DNA of 64,000 nucleotides from Hofstenia miamia (lineage: Eukaryota; Xenacoelomorpha; Acoela): the NCBI GenBank assembly GCA_004352715.1, contig SCFE01000036.1, positions 1,519,115-1,583,114 of the forward strand, given 5' to 3'. This document shows positions 55,905 through 64,000 of the stretch, piece by piece. Position numbers and translations under genes: made by a program. Positions within the stretch are counted from its first letter, which is position 1; each line of letters opens with the position of its first letter. The notes beneath the pieces were generated by a model that ran no database searches, was not told the origin of the DNA, and saw nothing but the letters and a program-made list of their open reading frames with translations.

Positions 55905-56880
55905 CATAATGAGCGCAGCTTTTAAATCACAGTTATAAAAGGTAAACAATGCAAACAATGAAAATGTAACAATGTTTTGTTATACATATACATGTGTAGT
56001 TTTATGCAAAATTATCGCAGATTTCAATGTGTCCTCCATTCTGTGTAAGCAACAGTTCTATTAGGTCTGTCAAACTGAACACAGCTGCAGAAAATTCTTC
56101 AACTGTAAGGTATGCACACTCTTCCATGATGCGTGCCTTGAGAGTTTCAATTGTTGTTGGTGGATTTGTGTGGAAAATATGGGCTTTAAGGGTGGCCCAA
56201 ATCCAGTAATCTTTCTTGAGTGTGGATAAGAAAATTTCTAACAATTGATGCGAAGTGAGGCAGGCGGCGCTCCATCTTGTATAAAAATCATTGATGAAAA
56301 TTTCCTCTTTTGAGTGAGATGTAAGCATGTTCAAATAGCTTTCCGCATTTATTTTGTCGTCAAAAAAGTAGGGAGTAACACTGAATTGTGATGTGAAACC
56401 AAACCACACAGTAACTTTCAGGGGATGCAATGATTTCGTTAGAAATCCTTGTGGCTTGTTGAGGCTCCCTATTCTGCAATGATGACGGCTGATATCACCA
56501 TTCAGATGCAAGTTAGCCTCATCGCTCCAGAAAATGAATGGTAATCGAAGTTCATTTTGCTGTAACCACAGACCAAAATGCAAGCGCTGCTTGAGTTGAT
56601 GCCGCAAGATACGCTGTACTGAAGCTGGAGGAATGTTGGTCGCTTTAGAAATATGCTGAATAGATGATGCGGATGAGGTTGATGCGAGGGCAGTGGCAAC
56701 ACGTGGCTGATCCAGCAAGGTGAATATTTCAAATTTATTAATCAACCGTGTAATTGTTGTGGCATTGCATGGATCATGAACCAATCCTTTCTCCTTCTTA
56801 TAAGCTCGTAATGCTGCAATTGGGCTGTTGCCATTAGTGTAATATAATCGCACTAAATCTCTTCCAACTCCATAATACAG
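55905..56880 (-). pseudogene. Mariner-like (IS630, DUF4817 type) transposase and left inverted repeat
   Basis: The minus strand from 56853 encodes an N-terminal helix-turn-helix stretch (YTNGNSPIAALRAYKKEKGL), FIFWSDEANLHLNGDI (usually FSDEAxFHLNG, with the catalytic Asp), KVTVWFGFTSQF, TPYFFDDKINAESYLNML and a C-terminus with WATLKAHIF, LKARIMEECAYL and NGGHIE, stopping near 56002. The middle motif (normally DGAPPH) is scrambled. An inverted-repeat-like end CAGGTTGTCTCATAATGAGC lies at 55905 after TA; its partner on the other side is missing, so the element is truncated near 56880. Unlike its neighbours the frame is long (283 codons), suggesting moderate age. Confidence 0.8.
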
Positions 56881-57719
56881 TACTAAAATAATAAGGCATG
56901 TGCCTGTTTATTATAGTTTAATTAGATTTCAGTTATGCCTCCTTCAGTTTTGCTGTCCGACCTCGAAAATTTGAGTGATGCCCAGTTTACCTCTGCTGTT
57001 GTTGGTCTGAAGAAAGACGCCATCATTTTGTAACTTCTACCTCCCTCCCCTCCTCCATGGTGGTCCTAGCGTCATATAATCCTTGTCTGAATCCCTCACA
57101 AAGTTTTCCTCCGATGTTTTCTCACTACAATCTGAAATGTTCTCCTTCAGTGATGCTGCCTCACGTGTTGTCTCATCTCGTCCCAATCATCCTGCCCAAG
57201 TTTCACACCCGTGCTTTCTCCTTCTACTCAACCGCATCCTCCTAAGCAGTCTATCCCTTCATCTACTAACTGGAATCGTCCTAGTCCAGTTTTTGTTCTA
57301 AATCTTCCTGCCGTCACCCTGCTGCTCCATTTAGTCACTTCCGCTGCCTCCCTGCAAAGCTTACATCTATATTGGCCATTTTGCTGTCTCTATGTCCACC
57401 TCAGATGTTCCTCTACAATTTGATGATGTCCTTTCCATTCCTCCATTTCCTGACTCTCCATTTGTATCCTTCCATGTTGTCTTCGATCAAAAGTCTCATC
57501 TTGCACTCATGAATCCTGGTGCGTGATCTGAAGGCATCTTGATTCACTATTACCGCCTCTCTGACAACGAGCGCAAATCTTTTGGCCTTTGTCCCTGTCG
57601 CCATAATGCGCCCTGGTGTGACTGACTATCTCACTCTGATCTTCCTCTCCACTGTAACTCTGGTTTTTGCTTATTGCTTGCCAATGCCCACAGTCTTGTA
57701 TGGATCGTTCCAGTGGTCG

Positions 57720-58235
57720 CCATGGAGGAGTTCTCATTGCTTCACGCATCCTAACCTTGACATCCGTGCCATCTCATTTGATTCATTATCCTTTCATTTC
57801 TGTTGTGGCTGTGCTGTTGTTCTCAGTGACCATATTGTTTCCCTGCTCTGCGTTTACAACCCTCCTCTGAATAGGGCCTTTCGCATTCCCATTCCTGATT
57901 TATCATCTGTTTGAGTCTTTTCATGAACAGTCTATCTCCCTCTCTCGTTGCCTTGGCTTTTCCATTCAGACTCATTTTCTAGTTTGTGGTGACTTCAATC
58001 GTCCTAATGTCTGCTGGAATGCACTCGACTCTACTGACACTTATGAGTCTGCTGTTTTAAAAGTTTTTGCCTGCTTTTCTCTTGAACAACTTGTATTTTC
58101 TCCTACTTTCAGCTCCTCCCTGCTTGATTTGGTTCTGTGCTCTCACCCTGATTACATATTTGACATATCTGTAATCCCTGTTCCTTCTAAGCTGTCAGAT
58201 CACTCATTTATCTTCTCAATCTGTCTGTAAACTGT
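57720..58235 (+). pseudogene. LINE endonuclease domain
   Basis: Frames give RHGGVLIASR, DHIVSLLCVYNPPLNRAF, then FLVCGDFNRPNVCWNALDST, FSLEQLVFSPTFSSSLLDLV and KLSDHSFIFSI. GDFN and SDH, the most conserved endonuclease motifs, are intact, but stops and shifts separate the parts (around 57900 and upstream of 57720). Confidence 0.75.
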
Positions 58236-58339
58236 ACTTCTCCATCTGCTTGTATCTGACTGCTCCACAATATGCTCGATTTAACAGTGATTTTCTATCA
58301 CTTAATGTTGCTCTGTCATCTTTGTGATATTGACTTCAG

Positions 58340-58985
58340 CGCCCATTATATTCCTCTCATGCTTAAATCTTGCAAGTTGTCTGGTCCTTGCTATCCTGAC
58401 AGTGTCTTTTCCTTTGTAATTCATGAAACCTCCTCCACGCTTTCTATCCATTTAAAACATCTTTACTCCTTCATTTGCTCCTCTAAGCGCTATCCTGCCT
58501 ATTGGAAGACATTTTGGATTTTTCCGCTGTTAAAATCTAATCAGTTTCCCTTCTCGCAGGTCACCTCCTACCACCCAATAGCTATTCTATCTCGACTGTC
58601 CATCATCTTTGAATGTTTTGTTTTTCGTTATGTATTCCCAAAAATTCGTCACCTCATCTCTTCTTAGCATGGCAACCTTCCTGGTTGGTCTACAAATACT
58701 AACTTACCACACTGATTGAAAACTGCTACTTTCACTCTGATTGTAATGATCCTGGTTGTATTATCTTTCTTGACATCTCAAAAGCGTTTGATCGCCTCCC
58801 ACATTCCATTCTACTTGACAAGTTACGTTTACTTGGTTTTGATGCGGATTTCATCGAACTGTTCCAGTCTTACCAATGTGTCAAAATCAACTAGTGGTTT
58901 CCCTCAAGGTTCAGTGTTTGCTGTTCTTTTCTTCCTCGTTGCCATTAATGACCTCTCTCATTTTGTTCTCAACTTGTCTTGATTT
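58340..58985 (+). pseudogene. LINE reverse transcriptase domain, truncated
   Basis: Frames read PLMLKSCKLSGPCYPDSVF, WKTFWIFPLLKSN, SYHPIAILSRLSIIFECFVF, then IIFLDISKAFDRLPHSILLD (first catalytic Asp) and STSGFPQGSVFAVLFFLVAI. The ADD catalytic block that should follow is not present before the join at 59040. The conserved GVPQGS has become GFPQGS. Confidence 0.8.
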
Positions 58986-59870
58986 TAGCGCTACCAAGAC
59001 ATGTCGTATTTCCTTTTCTGTGGCTCCCCCTTCTGATTTNTCCGCTGTCACTCTACTTCCATGCCTGTGATCTCCTCCTGTTCAATCGACTGCTCACTCG
59101 CAAATTGGATCTTGTTCCTTTTGATTTCATTATGTTCTCTAATTCCCACTCCAATCGTTCTGATGATGTTGTCACTTTCTCCATTCGTCGTTCCAAGAAC
59201 ATCGCACCCTTCACTCGTTTTTCNGATTTTAGCACTACCAAGACATGTGGTATTTCCTTTTCTGTGGCTCCCCCTTCTGATTTGCCTCTACCTGTGAACT
59301 TTGCGCCTCATCACACTCATCTTGGAGTTCAACTTGCTGCAAACTTAAATTGGACTGGACATGTGTCTTTGCGTCTCTGCAAAGCTAATTCCTCGCTATT
59401 TGCCCTTTTCCGTAATATTCCTTTTAATACCTCATCCGCTGTGAAACACTCTTTGTTCAAGGCCATTGTTCTCTAGGCGTCTCCCTGTTGGTGGCCTTCC
59501 TCCTTGTTCCACTCTATGGAACGTTTCCAGGCGTGCCTTCAAATGGATCTCTCCCTTGCCATACAAAGACACCCTTCTCAAATTCTCCACTCTTCCGCTG
59601 TCACTCTACTTCCATGCCTGTGATCTCCTCCTGTTCAATCGACTGCTCACTCGCAAATTGGATCTTGTTCCTTTTGATTTCATTATGTTCTCTAATTCCC
59701 ACTCCAATCGTTCTGATGATGTTGTCACTTTCTCCATTCGTCGTTCCAAGAACATCGCACCCTTCACTCGTTTTTCAATCGTGCTTGTACTGCTGCTAAT
59801 TACATCTTGACTCTCAACCCTCCACAGCGATTGATTTCTGTTCCCCGCCACTGAGCTTCACGAAATCTTT

Positions 59871-61829
59871 TCACATACCGATTAATTGTTTTTAATAACT
59901 GAAAACTTTGTAAAAACCATTTCATGTACACATACTATTTCGATCACGCTGATTTAATTTCTGCAGTCAATTTTCATCTATCACTCGACTTTCTTGTAAA
60001 TGTTACATGTATAATATATTTGCCAAATTTACATGCATGTTAATGAGGTTCATTTTGGTTAAATGCTTGTGATGAAAGCATTAGTCAATAATTATAACAC
60101 ATCAAAATAATCCATCCAGAGAGCAATTTCTTTTAATTGTTATGTGGATATCAGTCTGTTTAATATCCATAAAATCATTTAAAAAGTGTTATTAAAAGTG
60201 TCGCGCCTTCTGTAGCCTAAAGTTTGTTGATAACATCGCAAGTGTTTCACATAAATGAAATCTTATTAACAAGTAATTCTGGCAAATATATATCCCACAC
60301 ATAAGTGCATGTGGCATTTACCAATTACATGAAAATGAAATGCAGGCATGAATCGGCGTGGTCAAATATGTATTGGGTATGCAATGGCTTTCATGAATTT
60401 TTAGTGTTGACCAGTGTAATTGAAACAACTTGTTAATTCACAACATAAATGTGCAATATCAATACTAAGTCTTAAATGACAATCCTACCTAAGTACTAAA
60501 GTGAATTTAAGGTCCATCAATATTGAATGGCAGCTTAATCAATGCATAAATATTTAATGCAGATATTTTAAATACCTTCCTAGGCAGTATGCTCATCGTA
60601 TATTTATGAAAAAGCCATCAAATTGCTGAAACTTTACTATTTGTTATATCAATTCGGTATTGTATTTTGGTAATCCTTGAATTTTTGTTTACTAAAGTTT
60701 TTTCCTATCATTATTTTAGTTCTCATTGGATTCATAAAACATTTCTTTACAATGATTTTTTATTTGTAATGTAATGCATAAAGTTTGTTTGGAATTTTTA
60801 AATCGTCTCATTCGCAATACCACTTGAGAATTGGATTATTGGTTAATAATATTACCAACTCCAATACCTCAATACAAATACCAATAGGAAAACTATGTTC
60901 CCAATACATTTATTTTACGGTAGACTATTTTTACGTGTCGAATCTGATTATGCATGAAATTATATTTATTGTAAGTCCCCATTTGACACATATACTTCGC
61001 TTTACTTTGAAGATTATTAAAATAACTAGTCGATACTTAATCCATTTTAAAATTAATTTCAAGTGTAGATTGTTAGTTTACGAAAAATATGATAACTTAA
61101 AAATATTAGGGTGATTGACAAAATCATGGTTTATCAAACGCATGCATAAATTTTGTTAGTTTGTGACACTTTGGTCTAACATTTACAGCAAAATGAATTT
61201 TAAGTTTCAAATGTAAAGTATGCTTTTTCCGCTTCTTTTATATATCAATAAAAAAGGTGTTGTCAATTATGGAACATGCTTAATGATAAAGTAATTTTTG
61301 AATATCAAGGATGGAATTGCGTTTGCGCTCTTTCACTTTAGAATTTATGCTATACGCCATGATGATTTCACTTGGGCTCCTAATTCATTTTGTGATTGAA
61401 AAACTGCAGTGTGTTTGGTAGAGGCCACAGTAGAGAATGCCGCAACCAACCCTGACTACACAAATTACAAAGATAGAAAAGTTCGCTTTGTCTTCATAAA
61501 CTAGGCAATTTGAAAAAAATATACGTTAAATTTGTAGTCGAATCAGTTGCAAGAAGTTTTGCGAAATATTCATTGTCATAGTATTTGGGTAAAAAATCTG
61601 TGAATGCTAAGAACCTAATATGAATAATAAATTATTCTGGAAACCGACTTTGACGACCAAGTTCTTTCTTAAATCTGAAGAACTGTATCTCTCAGTTGTC
61701 GCAGAAGTCGGTTAGTTCGATATTGTTTAAAATGCATCACATATGGCGTTAATAAGTTGCGAACAGTTGCCCAACAGTGATATGAAAAAATTATTTGCTT
61801 AAAAATATATCTTCCTATTTCGCTCTCGA
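59871..61829. other. AT-rich DNA, no supported gene
   Basis: The longest frame is plus-strand 60785-61114 (109 codons, Ile/Tyr/Lys/Asn-rich). It is long for chance in AT-rich DNA but has no recognisable domain, signal peptide or splice neighbours, so I leave it as uncertain. No element ends seen. Confidence 0.45.
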
Positions 61830-62135
61830 GTTCCCACTTAACTTGCTCTGATGGGTTTGTCACGTTCTCTGTTCGTCCTCCCAAGAAACATCGTTTTTCA
61901 TCGTGCTTGTGCTTTTGCTCCTGACTCACACCCCTCCAACTGGTATTGATTTTTTTCCTGGCTCTCAGGCTTCAAGATATCTCTCTGATGTCTTTCCTCT
62001 TTGCTAATCTCTTCTCGGTTTGCTTACTAATCTATGGGAGCCTACTGCTTCTCCTGTGACTGTCCACGTTGCCGTAAAACTTGATTCTATTCTTTTTAAT
62101 GTTTTGCATTTACCGTCCTAATATAGGCTATTGTT
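61830..62135 (+). pseudogene. LINE 3' remnant, third copy of the CRKT-ending family
   Basis: Sequence from GATGGGTTTGTCACGTTCTC to CTGTCCACGTTGCCGTAAAAC parallels the 3' ends at 40160-40400 and 59715-59850. It preserves CDCPRCRKT-like codons and is followed by TTATTATTT. It is more diverged, with deletions. Confidence 0.7.
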
Positions 62136-62194
62136 ATTATTTAATTACTTTCTCACAGCTTCATGCTGGTATCCCTCTCAGCTCTGTGAACTTA

Positions 62195-62690
62195 CTAGTT
62201 CAGAGTGAGTCTGAGAGCTTTCCTCAGGACTCTAGCTGTTCCTGACAATGTTGCCTTCTGCGCTACTTCTCCTCCCCACTTTGGTACTCCCAACTCCTCA
62301 AAGTATCTCTTATGCTTCTTACTCACTGCTCCTAGTGCTCCTACAACTACCGGGACTACTTCGACCTTTAACTTCCACAACCTTTCTATTTCCTCTGCCA
62401 TCTCCCTGTACTTGTCTATTTTCTCTTTCTCCTTGCTTTCTACATTCCTGTCCTTTGGTACTGCTATGTCTATCACTATTCCCAATCTTTTCTTTGTCTA
62501 CAACTACTATGTCTAACCTCCGTGCTTCGATCACCTTTTCGTCTGTATGTTGAAGTCCCACAGTATCTTAACCTTCTCATTCTCTGTGTGGGTTATTGTC
62601 ATACCACTTGTCTCCAGCTTCTAACCCATGCTGCTTGCTCAAGCTCCAATTTTCCCACGGGGAGAATTATTTTTCGGCATTATTTAGCTA
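62195..62690 (-). pseudogene. C-terminus of a different LINE (PVVVGALGAVS type)
   Basis: The minus strand reads SKQHGLEAGDKWYDNNPHRE, then VGLQHTDEKVIEARRLDIVV, and in the third frame IVIDIAVPKDRNVESKEKEK, IDKYREMAEEIERLWKLKVE, VVPVVVGALGAVSKKHK and SGTARVLRKALRL. This series (WY ... EARRPDIVV ... DIAVP ... KxxKY ... PVVVGALG ... ARxLRK) is a recognisable C-terminal region of non-LTR retrotransposon polyproteins common in aquatic invertebrates. Two frameshifts, and the RT core is missing. It abuts a plus-strand LINE remnant tail to tail. Confidence 0.8.
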
Positions 62691-63605
62691 TTTTTGGCGC
62701 CGAATTTAACATTACCTAGCTTTTTATTTGTTTGCCATTTGTACATATTGCACATAATATTTCCAACAATGCAAAAATCTTTTATACGATTGTACAACTA
62801 CAAACCAAACTACATCTAATTCAAATAAACTCTATAAAAAACACAAATACACAACACTTAAAAAACAGTAATATATATATAAATAAAAATTTAAAAATCC
62901 CAAATCTCATTTCGCCATTTGTTTAGACTCTTAGATGTTCTTAATTTATATTGTTTAGCTAACAAGTTTTCCTTCAGTAGCTTCTTGAATGTTCCTAGAG
63001 ATTTGCAGTTTATAATATTTTTGTTTAGAATTTATCATTGGTTTTCGGCATTCTGATAAAACAAAAATATTTCAAAATCAAATTTTGAAAAATTATAACT
63101 TCACANAGCTTCTAACCCATGCTGCTTGCTCAAGCTCCAATTTTCCCACGGGGAGAATTATTTTTCGGCATTATTTAGCTATTTTTGGCGCCGAATTTAA
63201 CATTACCTAGCTTTTTATTTGTTTGCCATTTGTACATATTGCACATAATATTTCCAACAATGCAAAAATCTTTTATACGATTGTACAACTACAAACCAAA
63301 CTACATCTAATTCAAATAAACTCTATAAAAAACACAAATACACAACACTTAAAAAACAGTAATATATATATAAATAAAAATTTAAAAATCCCAAATCTCA
63401 TTTCGCCATTTGTTTAGACTCTTAGATGTTCTTAATTTATATTGTTTAGCTAACAAGTTTTCCTTCAGTAGCTTCTTGAATGTTCCTAGAGATTTGCAGT
63501 TTATAATATTTTTGTTTAGAATTTCTGTATTTATCATTGGTTTTCGGCATTCTGATAAAACAAAAATATTTCAAAATCAAATTTTGAAAAATTATAACTT
63601 CACAT
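62615..63605. repeat. Two ~490-bp copies joined by one n (probable assembly duplication)
   Basis: The block beginning AGCTTCTAACCCATGCTGCT occurs at 62616-63105 and again at 63107-63605. It is identical except for an 8-bp insertion (TCTGTATT) in the second copy near 63523. The n at 63106 marks the join. Identical 64-codon frames in both copies (62732, 63223) are not supported as genes. Confidence 0.85.
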
Positions 63606-63666
63606 GTTTTCTATTATATTTAATGAAAAGCAGTTTGTTCACTGTTCCTCGAGCATATTGTGTCGA

Positions 63667-63966
63667 TCATTGAGTTGAGAATTGAAATGAACCTCTCCAT
63701 TTTAACTTGAGTTCGTGAGTTCTGCTATCTGCGTCTACGAATACCTTCTCATTGGCATCATGGAAAACATTTTGGTTTAAGTGGTATGCTATTTTGAGTG
63801 GGCGAGCCACACACCTGAAGTCTTTGACTCTCCTGTAAAAGTTGCTTATCCATTCAATACACCTATCAAACATTCTACCTACACTGCTGTAGAGGCTGTT
63901 GTTGTCACTGTCTTCGCTAGAGCGGAAGTTATGGAAATGAACCTCTCCGCATCCACAGATGTGCAC
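63667..63966 (-). CDS. Unidentified 99-codon frame at the window edge
   Basis: The minus frame reads MHICGCGEVHFHNF, SLYSSVGRMFDRCIEWISNF, YRRVKDFRCVARPLKIAYHL and HDANEKVFVDADSRTHELKL to a stop at 63667. Composition is balanced and protein-like, unlike chance frames here. Upstream, on the minus strand, the frame may extend past the window. Given the neighbours it is probably another retroelement piece, but I do not recognise it. A host gene is not excluded. Confidence 0.3.
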   Translation of the reverse strand: MHICGCGEVHFHNFRSSEDSDNNSLYSSVGRMFDRCIEWISNFYRRVKDFRCVARPLKIAYHLNQNVFHDANEKVFVDADSRTHELKLKWRGSFQFSTQ

Positions 63967-64000
63967 CTAGCGAAGCTATAAATTCCTCCAGCCACAATTC

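Larger units (their letters stand above)
56937..59870 (+). mobile_element. CR1/jockey-type LINE, dead, partly scrambled by joins
   Basis: The plus strand carries endonuclease remains (GGVLIAS, VSLLCVYNPPLN, LVCGDFNRPNVCW, KLSDHSFIF at 57.7-58.2 kb), reverse transcriptase remains (58.3-59.0 kb) and the C-terminal region (59.3-59.85 kb). It is C/T-rich and GC-richer than host DNA. Between 58979 and 59780, two single n joins (59040, 59224) are flanked by repeated pieces: 58979-59039 recurs at 59225-59283, and 59041-59223 recurs at 59597-59779. The contig order is therefore unreliable there. Confidence 0.8.

Noticed and set aside
57413-57749. Minus-strand Arg/Lys-rich frames at 57.4-57.7 kb and 59.6-59.85 kb
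   Set aside because: They are the opposite strand of C/T-rich LINE coding sequence.
60785-61114. 109-codon plus-strand gene
   Set aside because: No motif, signal peptide, splice neighbours or codon bias; plausible by chance in AT-rich DNA.

Overview
This is an AT-rich window of an invertebrate animal (metazoan) draft genome. The eukaryotic signs are short coding exons bounded by GT/AG splice sites, many (AT)n microsatellites, and remains of CR1-like LINEs, hAT elements and Tc1/mariner elements. Nothing bacterial is present: no operons, rRNA or CRISPR. I cannot name the species. The PHD-type LINE ORF1 and the element mix fit a cnidarian, tunicate or similar invertebrate, but that is only a guess.

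The most informative host feature is a minus-strand gene for a cysteine-rich extracellular protein. It is seen as short phase-compatible exons at 37.8 kb, 33.9 kb, 33.5 kb and 14.7 kb. They give one complete ten-cysteine module (CYKG ... GIC ... FC ... DC ... YC ... SC ... CCCNTSLCN) and most of a second (HCYSGS ... NC ... YC ... FC ... IC ... NC). The pattern matches the ET-module / Ly6-like three-finger class of small disulphide domains. Two further Cys-containing candidate exons lie at 38.8 and 39.0 kb. The introns have been enlarged by transposons: one goes from about 142 bp to 3.8 kb through a single hAT insertion.

Layout. 0-7.4 kb: short repeats, a transposon coding remnant, otherwise non-coding. 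7.4-13 kb: several hAT-type elements, some nested, with 8-bp target duplications. 13-14.8 kb: non-coding, then the 14.7-kb exon. 15.2-17.4 kb: an ATTCGAAT-rich repeat enclosing a small hAT MITE and a possible captured exon. 17.4-27.5 kb: intronic or intergenic DNA with three duplicated blocks. 27.5-31.5 kb: a Tc1/mariner element whose gap holds a misplaced duplicate contig. 31.7-32.5 kb: a GGCTCG-rich element. 32.5-39.1 kb: the exon cluster with its hAT insertion and MITEs. 39.3-47.5 kb: a transposon nest (LINE 3' end, an unidentified transposase-like pseudogene, a mariner, a BED-hAT transposase, a second hAT pseudogene, another LINE 3' end). 48.2-53.3 kb: MITEs and a nearly complete minus-strand LINE with PHD, endonuclease and reverse transcriptase. 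54.8-64 kb: RT fragments, a mariner pseudogene, a plus-strand LINE and further LINE remnants.

Assembly quality limits interpretation. There are 1000-N gaps and several single-n joins flanked by near-identical duplicated blocks (19.4-20.6, 23.9-24.2, 36.3-36.9, 59.0-59.8 and 62.6-63.6 kb; a 21-n join at 49.7 kb). The 28.7-30.1 kb block repeats 32.5-33.9 kb, including two exons, and probably represents the other allele. All transposon genes seen are broken by frameshifts, stops or gaps.
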